From assembly GCF_900129315.1 (NCBI RefSeq), contig NZ_FQUS01000001.1, forward strand, positions 62,001 to 126,000: a DNA stretch of 64,000 nt. The letters are read 5' to 3'. The DNA comes from Fodinibius roseus (GTDB lineage Bacteria > Bacteroidota > Rhodothermia > Balneolales > Balneolaceae). A program made the position numbers and the translations under genes. The notes under the pieces are model-generated. The model was not told where the DNA came from. It was given only the letters and a program-made list of their open reading frames with translations, and searched no databases. This document shows, in pieces, positions 1 to 9,711 of the stretch (its first letter is position 1; the number at the start of each line of letters is the position of its first letter).

Positions 1-46
1 AGAGAAACCGGGATGTTCAGAATTGAATCTTTAGCTTTGTGTCCTG

Positions 47-3000
47 ATGCTCACGATTTACTACGGAACGGATCAGCATAAACTGGCCCACCGGCTGTTT
101 GAGGAATGCCGCGGCGCGCCGGGCGGCAACCCGCTGTCCCCGGAAATACTGGTTGTGCAGAACCACGGGATGGGTCAGTGGCTCTCGCTGTACCGGGCAA
201 AAAGGCAGGGCATCGCAGCCAATATGATGTTCGAGTTCCCCTCCGAGCGCATCTGGAGCCTGATCCGTACTATTTATCCCGATATACCGGAGACGCTGCC
301 TTCGGATCGGGGGCCGATGACGTGGACGCTGATGGAGCTTTTCAACGACGAGCAGTTTTTGAGCGAATTTAAGAATCTGAGTCACTATATCGCCGATGAG
401 GATCCCGCACAGCGCACTTTTCGAGGCTGGAAGCTTGCGTCCAAAATTGCCGACGTCTTTGACCAGTACCTCATCTATCGTCCCCGCATGATACTGGATT
501 GGCAGCAAAGAAGATTGAACACCCGACAGGTGGAGGCCGAAAAGTGGCAGTCTCGCCTGTGGAGAAGGCTGATCCGTTACTGGGAGACCCATTATGAGGG
601 AGCATGGCTGCACCGCGCGCAATTGCAGCAAAAGCTGTGGGAGGCTATGGATAACGGAACACTGCCGGCGGACCGCCTTCCTGATCGGATTTCGGTTTTT
701 GGGGTATCAACCGCCTCGCCGGCTTTTATGGAAACCATGGTGAAACTCTCGAAGCTCACCCGGGTTTGTTTTTACCAGCTTGCGATTGATCCCGACATCA
801 AGGAGAGCGGGGACTATGCCAACCCGCTGCTGCAGTCGCTGGGGAGTGAAGGGGCCCGCTTTATCTCCCAATTGTCCACCTTCGCGCAAGCCGACAGGCA
901 GGGGACGGGTTCGGTGGAGTGGCAGCAGCTGGATACCGAACAGCCGGAAGGAGCTTCGGTTTTTTGCACCATCCGGTCCGATCTAACAACAGACAGTCCC
1001 CTTACCGGACGCAAGCTGAATGTACCCGCCGCCGATTCGTCCATCCAGGTGCATTCGTGTCACAGTCCCATGCGCGAGGTCGAGGTGTTGTACGATCAGC
1101 TGCTGGGGATACTTGATAACAACCCGGATCTTACTTCCAGTGATATTCTGATTATGACGCCGGATATCGAGACCTACGCTCCGGTGGTGGAAGCCGTTTT
1201 TGAAACACCGGATGAGGGGCAGCCGGACCTCCCGTACTGTATCGCCGACCGGGGGGTGGGGGGACAATCTTCCGCTGTGGAGTCGTTTCTTAATATTCTG
1301 AGTCTTTGCGACAGCCGGTTTAAAGTGACCGATGTGATGGATTTGCTCGATTCCGGTCCCGTCCGGGAAGCGTTTGACCTTAGTGATGAGCAGCTGAACC
1401 GCCTGGAACAGTGGATACGGGAGAACCGGATCCGGTGGGGAATTGACGGGCCGTTCAAGCAGAAGATGAACGTGCCGCAAAGCGACCGGTTTACCTGGCA
1501 GTCCGGGCGCAATCGCATGCTACTGGGGTATGCCATGCAGCCGGTGGACGATCGCCTGTACAACAGTATCTTTCCCTATGAAGAGATCGCAACCTCCGAG
1601 GATGCCGCCCTGGCGGGCCGGTTTTCCCGGTTTCTGCAGGAACTGTTTGATATCGCACGCTCGGTGGAAGAAGCAAAATCACCCGCAGGCTGGCAACCGG
1701 TATTGAACCGGGTTCCCGAAATGTTTTTGCCCGATACCAAAGAGTACTTCAGGCAAATTTCCCGGATCCGCGAGGCCGTCGGCCAGCTGACCGAATACGC
1801 TTCGCTGGCATCCTTTGAGAGTCCTGTTCCCTTTGCGGTTGTGCGTTCCTGGCTGCAGGAGCGGCTGGAGGAATCCGGAACCGGCGGGGGAAGCATGGGC
1901 CGGGGGGTAACGTTTAGCTCTTTGATGCCGATGCGAAGTATCCCGTTTAAGGTGATCGGCATGATCGGAATGAATGAAGGAGCTTTTCCCCGCTCGAAGA
2001 TACCCATTGAGTTTGATCTGATGCACCTGGACGGGCGTCCCGGGGACCCGGTCCGTTCCGAAGAGGACCGCTATCTCTTTTTGGAGAACCTCCTCTCGGC
2101 GCGGACGCACCTGTATTTCAGTTATGTGGGACAGAGTAACCGGCAGGATGCCGACTTTCCGCCGTCGACTGTCCTCCGGGAGTTCCTGGATTACCTGGAG
2201 GGACAGTATGGCCTGGAATCCGGGGATATTACGACCCGGCATCGCCTGCAGGCTTTTAGCCCCGGGTACTTTAAGAATAAAGAGGGATTGTTTAGCTATT
2301 CCCGAACCCAGCTGAAGGTTAGTCAACAGCTCATGGATGCCCGGGACCGTCCCCCGCTTTTCCTGCACACGGATCTTCCGGAACCCGGGGAGGAGTGGAA
2401 AGTGATGTCGGTCAATGATCTTATTTCTTTTTTTCAGCAGCCGGTGAAATACCTGTTGCAGCAACGCCTCGGGATCTATCCGGGGGGGGAGGAGGTGCTG
2501 ACCGAAGACCGTGAGCCGTTTGCGTTGGGGGGACTGGAAGGCTACCGGGTGGAACAGGAGCTGCTGGATCGTTTTCTGAGGGATCAGCCGCTGGATACTT
2601 ACTACGAAAACCTTCGAGCGCGGGATATGCTGCCCGAGGGGTGGACCGGCGCGCAGGCGTACCGGCAGAAAGCGTCGGAGGTCCGACTTTTCGGCGGTGA
2701 AATACAGCAGCGCCTTGACCGGCAGCCCTTGCCGGACCCGGAGGTCGATATTACCATCGGGGAGTTCCGTATCGTAGGCAGCCTGACCAATATATACCCG
2801 GATGCGCACATCATGTACCGGTTCGGCAAAGCGCGTCCCGGGTACCTGATCGAGGGGTGGATCCGGCACCTGCTTGTTCAACGGGTGAAGCCTGCGGGAC
2901 ATCCCGGTCGGAGTTTGTTGTTTACCTGGGATAAATCCGCTTTTCAGGAACACTGCTTGTCGCCGCCGGAGGATACCAAAGCGATACTTTCAAATTTAAT

Positions 3001-3292
3001 GGAGCTGTACCGGCGGGGACTGCAGCGTCCCCTGCCGCTGTATTGCGAATCATCGTATGCCTATGCGAAAAGCGTGATAGCGGAGGATAAAACGCAAGAA
3101 CAGGGGATGGCAAAAGCCATAAACAAATGGGAGCCGGGCTGGGGCGGGTATCCCGGAGAGGGGGAGGACCCCTACATCAAACTGATTAACAGCCGGAAGC
3201 AACCATTCCGGGATCAGAACGAGCAGTTCAGGGAACTGAGCCAACGTTTTTGGGTGCCATTTTTTAAGGTGTTAAGGCGGGGGGACTCATAG
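47..3292 (+). CDS. recC: Exodeoxyribonuclease V subunit gamma (RecC)
   Basis: This 1081-residue protein is the RecC subunit of RecBCD, the helicase-nuclease that processes double-strand DNA ends and recognises Chi. The N-terminus (a short beta strand, then an NHGMGQWLS segment near residue 40 and a FEFPSERIW segment near residue 63) is typical of RecC. Length is close to the E. coli protein. RecC is an inactive helicase fold, so no Walker motifs are expected and none stand out. The ATG at 47 is the first in frame and lies only 46 bases from the window edge, so its promoter is not visible. It is followed after one base by recB, so the three rec genes are one operon. Identification rests on overall sequence character and gene order. 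Confidence 0.95.
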   Translation: MLTIYYGTDQHKLAHRLFEECRGAPGGNPLSPEILVVQNHGMGQWLSLYRAKRQGIAANMMFEFPSERIWSLIRTIYPDIPETLPSDRGPMTWTLMELFNDEQFLSEFKNLSHYIADEDPAQRTFRGWKLASKIADVFDQYLIYRPRMILDWQQRRLNTRQVEAEKWQSRLWRRLIRYWETHYEGAWLHRAQLQQKLWEAMDNGTLPADRLPDRISVFGVSTASPAFMETMVKLSKLTRVCFYQLAIDPDIKESGDYANPLLQSLGSEGARFISQLSTFAQADRQGTGSVEWQQLDTEQPEGASVFCTIRSDLTTDSPLTGRKLNVPAADSSIQVHSCHSPMREVEVLYDQLLGILDNNPDLTSSDILIMTPDIETYAPVVEAVFETPDEGQPDLPYCIADRGVGGQSSAVESFLNILSLCDSRFKVTDVMDLLDSGPVREAFDLSDEQLNRLEQWIRENRIRWGIDGPFKQKMNVPQSDRFTWQSGRNRMLLGYAMQPVDDRLYNSIFPYEEIATSEDAALAGRFSRFLQELFDIARSVEEAKSPAGWQPVLNRVPEMFLPDTKEYFRQISRIREAVGQLTEYASLASFESPVPFAVVRSWLQERLEESGTGGGSMGRGVTFSSLMPMRSIPFKVIGMIGMNEGAFPRSKIPIEFDLMHLDGRPGDPVRSEEDRYLFLENLLSARTHLYFSYVGQSNRQDADFPPSTVLREFLDYLEGQYGLESGDITTRHRLQAFSPGYFKNKEGLFSYSRTQLKVSQQLMDARDRPPLFLHTDLPEPGEEWKVMSVNDLISFFQQPVKYLLQQRLGIYPGGEEVLTEDREPFALGGLEGYRVEQELLDRFLRDQPLDTYYENLRARDMLPEGWTGAQAYRQKASEVRLFGGEIQQRLDRQPLPDPEVDITIGEFRIVGSLTNIYPDAHIMYRFGKARPGYLIEGWIRHLLVQRVKPAGHPGRSLLFTWDKSAFQEHCLSPPEDTKAILSNLMELYRRGLQRPLPLYCESSYAYAKSVIAEDKTQEQGMAKAINKWEPGWGGYPGEGEDPYIKLINSRKQPFRDQNEQFRELSQRFWVPFFKVLRRGDS

Positions 3293-3293
3293 C

Positions 3294-6200
3294 ATGAAGC
3301 TACTAAACCCTTTTGAGATCTCCCTTTCGGGTATCAATCTGGTAGAGGCCAGCGCCGGGACGGGCAAAACCTACAATATCACTTCGCTCTATATCCGGGC
3401 GCTGATCGAGCGGGATATTGCTGTCGGAAAAATATTGGTGGTCACCTATACCGAGGCCGCAACCAAAGAGCTGAAGGATCGGCTGTTGGGACGGATTCGC
3501 CAGTCGGTGCGGGTGTTGAAATCGGGCGAAGTCCGGGATCGGTCGGACCAGTTTTTGAGGGAGCTGCTGGCGGAGGTATCGGACTATGAAGGGGCGGCGG
3601 ACAAACTGGAGCGGGCGGTTCGAATGTTTGATGAGGCCTCCATTTATACCATCCACGGCTTCTGCTACCAGGCGTTGCAGGAGCAGGCGTTCGAGAGCCG
3701 TGCCCTGTACGATGCGGAAATGGTGGGGGATGATGCGGAGCTGGTGCAGGAAGCGGTGGATGACTACTGGCGGAACTGGGTGAGGGAGGTTTCGGAGCAT
3801 CCTGAGAAGCGGCTGCTGCTCAAGTTGTTAATTGACAGTGGACTCGGACCGGAGTCGCTGGCAAAGGAGCTGGGATCGTATATAGGAAAGCCACAGCTGA
3901 AGGTGTTGCCCGAAGATATTGATAGGGACAAGGATAACGATCAGATCGGCCGGGAGGTGACCCTGTGCTGGGATTTATACAGGGAGCTCCGGGAAATATG
4001 GTCGGTGGAGCGGGAGGCACTGTTTACTCTCCTTGATAGCGGAGACCTCAGCTATTATACCAGCCATAAGGTGACGAAGTGGTTTGACCTGATGGATGAT
4101 TTCCTGGCCTCTGAGGTCCCGCCGCTCAATACTTTTACCCAGTTTTACCGGTTCCGGCAGTCATCCATTAATGAGAGTCTGAAGAAAAAGGCGGTCGAGC
4201 GTGGCATAACCCCTCCGCAACACCCGTTTTTTCAGCTGGTCGATGCATACCGGGAGGTCATTGAAACCGTAAGCCGGTTCCAGGTATGGTTCCGAAAAGA
4301 TCTCCTCCACTACCTGCGGCGGGAGCTTAGCCAAAAGAAGGAGGAGCTGCAGGTGCTGTCGTATGACGACCTGCTGCTGCGGCTGCGCAATGCGCTTGGG
4401 GACCCGGAGCGCGGGGAACGGCTGGCTGACAAGCTGCGGGAAAAATATCCCCTTGCGATGGTGGATGAGTTTCAGGATACGGACCCGAACCAGTACGATA
4501 TTTTTCGCCGGATATACAGGAAATCCGGAGATTCGGCGCTCTTTATGATTGGCGATCCCAAGCAGTCGATCTACAGCTTCCGGGGAGCTGATGTGTACTC
4601 ATATCTCAAGGCTCGAGGGGATGCACCCGGGGAGAACCGCTACCGGCTGAACCGTAATTTCCGGTCTGTGCCCGGCCTTCTGCGCGGTTTCAATGTGTTA
4701 TGGGGACAACAGGAAAGGCCTTTCGTGGTTGAGGACATTGCATATCAGCAGGTTAGGTGGGGACGGGATGAGGATGAATACGAGAGACTGTTGGAAGAAG
4801 GGCGGGAGCGTTCCCCTGTCCGTTTCCGCCGGTTGTCGGGTTCCGGGGGACGGCTGCGGAAGGGAGATGCCAGGGAAAACGCAGTCGATGATACCGTCAG
4901 GGAAATCCGCCGGCTGCTCAGGGGCGGCCGAAGGGGGGAGATCACCATCGGGAATACTCCCGTCCGGGCCAGGGATATCGCTGTGCTGGTGAGGAAGCAT
5001 GCACAGGCCGAATTGATCAGTGATGCACTGCGGGAAGAGGGCATTAAGAGCGTGCGTCACAGTGATCAAAGTGTATTCGAAAGCGATGAGAGCGAGCAGC
5101 TCGAGCAGTTGCTGAAGGCAGTGGTCGAGCCCGCGAATGAGACGCTGGTAAAGACCGCCCTGTCGCTGCCCCTGACCGGCTACAGGGCAGCCGACCTGCT
5201 TGCTATCGAAGAAAATGAGGAGCGATGGATTCAGGTGCTGAGTCAGTTTTCCGGCTGGCACAGAACATGGCAGGAGCAGGGATTTGCGGCGATGTTTCAG
5301 TCGCTGCTGGATGAGCTGGAGGTGGCGGAGCATCTGATCCGGTACCCGGACGGGGAACGGCGACTCACAAACATACGGCATCTCGGGGAGCTGCTGCAGA
5401 AAGAATCGCGGGAGGGAGCGCGCAGCTTGTTGCACTGGCTGGCCCGCAAACGCCGGGAGAACGGCAGCAGCACGCGCGATGAAGAGCAGGTGCGGCTGGA
5501 AAGCGATGAGGAGCTGCTCAAAATCGTAACCATGCACAAAAGCAAGGGATTGCAATACCCCATTGTCTTTTGCCCCTTTTTGTGGTATGGTCCCGATATC
5601 AGGGACAAAGGTCAGCCGCTGGAGTATCATCATCCAAACGATCGGGAAACCTCTTATCTGGATTTGAACGGGAAGTCGGATCCCGAGCGGGCCGAGAAAA
5701 GATTTTATGTCCGGCGCGAAGAGCTGGCCGAAAATATGCGTCTCGCCTACGTTGCTATGACGCGGGCCGAGCATTGCCTGTATTTGACGTGGGCGTTTGC
5801 CAATGCCTCTGAGTTCTCCTCGCTGGGTTATCTCCTCCGGGACCCCGAACAGGTGGAGTCTCTTTTGAAGGCCAAAGTGAGCTCCGGGGAGAAGGGGGAC
5901 GGGGTGGACGACGATGAGGTCGGCCGGGCGATCGGGAAGCTCTGTGAGGAGTATCCCGACCTGTTTACCCTGCAGAAAAAGCCCGGGACATCCGGCGCAG
6001 GGGGGGAGCAGCTGGAACTGCTGGCGACGGGAGACCCCAGTCCTGTTTTCCGGGCACGCTCGTTCGGTCGGACGGACTCCCTGGCATCCCGCTACCGGGT
6101 CTCCAGTTTTTCATCCCTGAGCAGCTGGATGGATGATGATCCGGATGTGCCGGACTACGACCAGTTCCTGGATGGGGACGCCGGGGAGACAGAAGCACCC

Positions 6201-6923
6201 GCAGGGGGAGCGTTGACGATGTTCAGCTTTCCCAAAGGTCCCCAGCCCGGCACCTGCCTCCATCATATCTTTGAGGAGGTCAATTTTGTCACTCTTGATC
6301 AGGCCGGAACAGCCATAGAAAACAGTTTGGCCCTGCATGGCATTGACCAGCAGTGGAAGTCGGTCGCCCTGCAGATGCTTGAAACGGTCGTCCAAAAACC
6401 ATTGCTGCCGGCAGACGGGGGACTCAAACTATCGGCTTTGGCGCCGTCCGATCTGATTCCCGAGATGGAGTTCTACTATGACCATGAGCATATTGAGACC
6501 CGGGAGATGCTTGCCATTATCCGAAAAGAACATGACGGTCGTCCCCCTGCAAGAGGAGCGGCGGCCCCGGGCTTTATGAAAGGATTTATTGACCTGACGT
6601 TTCAATACGAAGGCAAATTTTATATTTTGGATTACAAAAGCAACTATCTCGGGGATACATGCAGCGATTACGATCAGGCTTCCATGCAGCATGAGATGCG
6701 GGAGGCTTTTTACGATTTGCAATATCACATTTACATCATCGCCCTGCACCGGTTCCTGGCCGAAAAGCTGTCGGACTATTCTTATGATACGCATGTTGGC
6801 GGCGCGTTTTATCTATTCCTGCGGGGCATGAATGAGAAGGGCCGGGAAGGCATCTTCCATGATCGTCCGCCTGCCCGTACGATCCGGAAATTAAACCGAT
6901 ATATTTCGGGAGGTGACAGCTGA
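3294..6923 (+). CDS. recB: Exodeoxyribonuclease V subunit beta (RecB helicase-nuclease)
   Basis: A 1209-residue RecB: 3'-5' SF1 helicase plus nuclease. The Walker A motif EASAGTGKT lies at residues 18-26. A DEFQDTDPNQ motif II follows near residue 390, then GDPKQSIYSFRGAD (motif III) and TMHKSKGLQYP (motif V). The C-terminus holds the RecB-family nuclease motif with LDYKSN near residue 1113, so both motor and nuclease appear intact. It starts one base after the recC stop and its TGA overlaps the recD ATG (TGATG), which indicates translational coupling. Together with its neighbours it forms a complete RecBCD set. Confidence 0.97.
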   Translation: MKLLNPFEISLSGINLVEASAGTGKTYNITSLYIRALIERDIAVGKILVVTYTEAATKELKDRLLGRIRQSVRVLKSGEVRDRSDQFLRELLAEVSDYEGAADKLERAVRMFDEASIYTIHGFCYQALQEQAFESRALYDAEMVGDDAELVQEAVDDYWRNWVREVSEHPEKRLLLKLLIDSGLGPESLAKELGSYIGKPQLKVLPEDIDRDKDNDQIGREVTLCWDLYRELREIWSVEREALFTLLDSGDLSYYTSHKVTKWFDLMDDFLASEVPPLNTFTQFYRFRQSSINESLKKKAVERGITPPQHPFFQLVDAYREVIETVSRFQVWFRKDLLHYLRRELSQKKEELQVLSYDDLLLRLRNALGDPERGERLADKLREKYPLAMVDEFQDTDPNQYDIFRRIYRKSGDSALFMIGDPKQSIYSFRGADVYSYLKARGDAPGENRYRLNRNFRSVPGLLRGFNVLWGQQERPFVVEDIAYQQVRWGRDEDEYERLLEEGRERSPVRFRRLSGSGGRLRKGDARENAVDDTVREIRRLLRGGRRGEITIGNTPVRARDIAVLVRKHAQAELISDALREEGIKSVRHSDQSVFESDESEQLEQLLKAVVEPANETLVKTALSLPLTGYRAADLLAIEENEERWIQVLSQFSGWHRTWQEQGFAAMFQSLLDELEVAEHLIRYPDGERRLTNIRHLGELLQKESREGARSLLHWLARKRRENGSSTRDEEQVRLESDEELLKIVTMHKSKGLQYPIVFCPFLWYGPDIRDKGQPLEYHHPNDRETSYLDLNGKSDPERAEKRFYVRREELAENMRLAYVAMTRAEHCLYLTWAFANASEFSSLGYLLRDPEQVESLLKAKVSSGEKGDGVDDDEVGRAIGKLCEEYPDLFTLQKKPGTSGAGGEQLELLATGDPSPVFRARSFGRTDSLASRYRVSSFSSLSSWMDDDPDVPDYDQFLDGDAGETEAPAGGALTMFSFPKGPQPGTCLHHIFEEVNFVTLDQAGTAIENSLALHGIDQQWKSVALQMLETVVQKPLLPADGGLKLSALAPSDLIPEMEFYYDHEHIETREMLAIIRKEHDGRPPARGAAAPGFMKGFIDLTFQYEGKFYILDYKSNYLGDTCSDYDQASMQHEMREAFYDLQYHIYIIALHRFLAEKLSDYSYDTHVGGAFYLFLRGMNEKGREGIFHDRPPARTIRKLNRYISGGDS

Positions 6924-8776
6924 TGAGCCAAAAGAATATTATGAACCGTTTATCAGCGTTGCGTGAGCAGGGAGTGATTTTGGATATCGATCTTGAACTC
7001 TGCCGGTTCCTCTGGAGTCAGGACCCGGACGTTTCCGAGGCAGTGCTCATGTCGGCGTGCCTGACCAGCTACCTGTATCACAAAGGCAATATCTGCCTGC
7101 AGCTGGACGAATATGCCGGCGGGCCGCTTTTTGAGGAAGCTGAAGGGAGACAATCTCCCGAGGCCCCAGCCCTGGAGGAGTGGAAAAACCGCCTGTCCGA
7201 AAGCCCTTTTGTCGGAGGTCCCGGTACCTTTAGACCACTCATACTGGATTCCGAAAACAGGCTGTATCTTCATAAGCTTTGGCATCATGAGCATACCCTG
7301 GCCGCGGCGTTGCTGGAGCGATGCCGGGATTCGGAGAAAGATATAGACGTGCCGCTGTTGCACGAGGGACTGGAGCGCCTTTTTAGCTTTCAATCGCCCT
7401 CAAAAGTGGGAACCGATTGGCAGAGGGTGGCTGCTGCGCTGGCGGTCAAGCACACACTATCCGTAATTTCGGGGGGACCCGGAACGGGGAAGACTTCGAC
7501 AGTGGTGCGGATCCTGGCCTTGCTGGCCGAGCAGGGAGAGGCCCGTGGCCGGATGCCTGCTATCGCTTTAACGGCTCCGACCGGCAAGGCCGCCGCCCGC
7601 CTGCAGGAGGCCATACAATCCGCCCGGGAGTCCCTGCCGGTAACGGAGGGGATACGCGAGGCTATCCCCGGCGAAGCCGTTACGCTGCACCAGCTGTTGG
7701 GAGCACGCCGTTATACGTCGAGGTTCAGGCATAACAAAGAAAACCCGTTATCCCAGGATGTGGTGGTCATTGATGAAGTGTCAATGGTAGACCAGGCGCT
7801 GATGAGTCGTGTGATGGAGGCGTTGCTTGAGGGGACGAAACTTATTCTGTTGGGGGACAAGGACCAGCTTGCTTCGGTAGAGGCGGGATCGGTTCTCGGC
7901 GATATCTGCAGGGGGACGGAAAACCGGTTTTCGTCGGGCACCACAGCGTGGCTGCAATCGCTGTCGCTGGACCTTCCGGGTGAGGCGACGGTTTCCGCCC
8001 CCGATACCCTGACCGACTATGTGACGCTGCTGACCGAAAGCTACCGTTTTGGAGCGGATAGCGGCATAGCCCGTCTGGCTGAGAGCGTAAACAGGGGAGA
8101 GGCTGAAGAAGCAATCGCCTTTTTAAAATCTGAGCAATATCCTGAGATTGCCCTTGTCAATTCCCGGGAAGATTCTGCCCTTGAAGAGCTGCTTGCTCAA
8201 AGGGCAGCCGGCTATTTTGACCGGCTCTCCCGCTGCAGCTCTCCCGATGAGGCCTTTGCGATTCTTAATGAGTTTCGCATTCTCGCAGCACACCGAAGAG
8301 GTCCCTGGGGCATTCGCTATCTGAACCGCTATATCGAACGAATCCTGCAGGAGAGGGGATCCATCCCGAAGTACCAGCAGTGGTATCCCGGCAAGCCGGT
8401 GATGGTCAATGTTAATGATTACTCTCTGGGCTTGTATAATGGAGACACGGGCATATGCCTGGCCAATGAGGAACAGGAGCTGAGGGTGTATTTTCAGCAC
8501 GACAACGCCATTCGTGAAGTGGCTCCTTCGCGGTTGCCCGATCATAATAAAGCCTATGCCCTGACCGTGCATAAGAGTCAGGGCTCGGAGTTCAATAACA
8601 TTCTGATAGTGTTGCCTGCCGAACGGTCAAAAGTGGTAAGCCGGGAGCTTATCTATACGGCCATTACGCGTGCTCGCAAAACGGTTATTATCCTGACCCC
8701 GGAAGAAATTTTGAGACAAGGTATCCGGGAGAAGCTGCAGCGAACATCCGGATTGTCCGACCGACTCTGGCCGTAG
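6923..8776 (+). CDS. recD: Exodeoxyribonuclease V subunit alpha (RecD helicase)
   Basis: A 617-residue SF1B 5'-3' helicase subunit of RecBCD. The Walker A motif GGPGTGKTST is near residues 183-192 and motif II VVIDEVSMVD near 280. The C-terminal UvrD-like part has LTVHKSQGSEF near 547 and a final YTAITRARK motif. The N-terminal domain of about 170 residues that binds RecC is present, which separates it from the longer RecD2. The start overlaps the recB stop by one base. No terminator directly follows; a hairpin at 8952-8985 probably ends the operon. Confidence 0.96.
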   Translation: MSQKNIMNRLSALREQGVILDIDLELCRFLWSQDPDVSEAVLMSACLTSYLYHKGNICLQLDEYAGGPLFEEAEGRQSPEAPALEEWKNRLSESPFVGGPGTFRPLILDSENRLYLHKLWHHEHTLAAALLERCRDSEKDIDVPLLHEGLERLFSFQSPSKVGTDWQRVAAALAVKHTLSVISGGPGTGKTSTVVRILALLAEQGEARGRMPAIALTAPTGKAAARLQEAIQSARESLPVTEGIREAIPGEAVTLHQLLGARRYTSRFRHNKENPLSQDVVVIDEVSMVDQALMSRVMEALLEGTKLILLGDKDQLASVEAGSVLGDICRGTENRFSSGTTAWLQSLSLDLPGEATVSAPDTLTDYVTLLTESYRFGADSGIARLAESVNRGEAEEAIAFLKSEQYPEIALVNSREDSALEELLAQRAAGYFDRLSRCSSPDEAFAILNEFRILAAHRRGPWGIRYLNRYIERILQERGSIPKYQQWYPGKPVMVNVNDYSLGLYNGDTGICLANEEQELRVYFQHDNAIREVAPSRLPDHNKAYALTVHKSQGSEFNNILIVLPAERSKVVSRELIYTAITRARKTVIILTPEEILRQGIREKLQRTSGLSDRLWP

Positions 8777-8951
8777 AGAGGCCATTCAGAACCATTTCAG
8801 CCGGGGTTTTGTGTTTTATAAAAATATTCAGAAAAAAATTAAAAAAACTCGGAACTTAATTGCGAATAGCAGGTATGAATAAGTGAACATACTGATCCTT
8901 GGTTACCTTTGTGACCATTGATTTGTACCCCGAAAAGCCAACGTACAAGGA

Positions 8952-8985
8952 GGGGCTGGTTGAAAGCCGGCCCCTTCTCTTTTTT
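8952..8985 (+). terminator. Rho-independent terminator after recBCD
   Basis: GGGGCTGG (8952-8959) pairs with CCGGCCCC (8967-8974), with one G-U pair and a 7-base loop, followed by TTCTCTTTTTT. It lies about 175 bases after the recD stop and before the small ORF at 9165. The sequence from 8777 to 8951 shows no convincing gene. Confidence 0.8.
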
Positions 8986-9164
8986 AAGGGGATTTTCCTG
9001 TTTTTTGTAATTCGTCATGATGAGTGGTTGGGGGTTTTCCTCTGCGGCGGACTCCGTGATTGCTCGAACTTGCCTCCTGTTAACGCCTTCCCTTTTGCAG
9101 TTTGTTATTACAAGTAGCCAATCTACATGTCAATATTGTTATCGTGAAGGGCGGCCAGGCTCGC

Positions 9165-9566
9165 ATGGAAGCGGCTGATATTGCGGAATCTTCTGTGGAG
9201 ACTGCCGCCGATGCCGGAGCCGAGTTGCGAACAGGATTACGAGCGAATGCTGCGGCCGGCGAAAATGAGATAAAAAGCCTGTTTACCACGTACAATGAGA
9301 AAATCATCGATATTCTCGAACAGGAATTTTCAGCAAGCGCTGAAACAATAGTCAGCATCAACAGCCAGATTAACGGGGCGGGCGGTGCCAAGGCTACCCT
9401 GGAGACAAGCATTGAAGCGAGTGGGGATACCGGTGCAATCGTACAAGCCTATTCTGCTTTTTATGCCGCTGTCGAGACCTTGGTTGAGAACCTGCTTTCA
9501 GCTGACAGCGATGCCGAAGCCGAGGTTGTGGCCGATATTATGATCCTGGTTAATATGGGTAATTAA
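9165..9566 (+). CDS. Hypothetical small acidic Ala-rich protein
   Basis: A 133-residue reading frame from the ATG at 9165. In-frame TTG (9102) and GTG (9144) codons would extend it, but the ribosome site is not decisive. The product is rich in Ala, Glu, Asp and Ser, with almost no aromatic residues apart from a short FTTYNEK stretch and a SAFYAA stretch. It looks mostly helical, has no signal peptide and no recognised domain. It is bracketed by a terminator on each side (8952-8985 and 9591-9623), so it would be transcribed alone. I do not recognise it. Biased composition plus its own terminator make a real gene likely but not certain. Confidence 0.55.
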   Translation: MEAADIAESSVETAADAGAELRTGLRANAAAGENEIKSLFTTYNEKIIDILEQEFSASAETIVSINSQINGAGGAKATLETSIEASGDTGAIVQAYSAFYAAVETLVENLLSADSDAEAEVVADIMILVNMGN

Positions 9567-9590
9567 GATTTATTCAGCATATTTTTTTAA

Positions 9591-9623
9591 AAGAGCCGAT
9601 GTAAAAGTCGGCTCTTTTTTTAT
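9591..9623 (+). terminator. Rho-independent terminator after the small acidic ORF
   Basis: AAGAGCCGA (9591-9599) pairs perfectly with TCGGCTCTT (9608-9616) and is followed by a run of T. It lies 25 bases after the stop of the 133-residue frame, which supports that frame being expressed. Confidence 0.9.
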
Positions 9624-9711
9624 TTTTCATCTCATTATTAGTAGTCATAGGCTCAAAAAAATTCGTACTTTTAGCTATTCAATTTTTTAATCTCCGATCA
9701 ATGATAAAAAA

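Noticed and set aside
1679-2953. Long minus-strand frame opposite recC
   Set aside because: Antisense shadow of a GC-rich gene; no motif, start site or recognisable family.
4698-5774. Long minus-strand frame opposite recB
   Set aside because: Shadow of recB; composition follows the opposite strand codons.
8899-9117. 72-codon plus-strand frame after recD
   Set aside because: It runs straight through the terminator at 8952-8985 and has no sensible composition or ribosome site.
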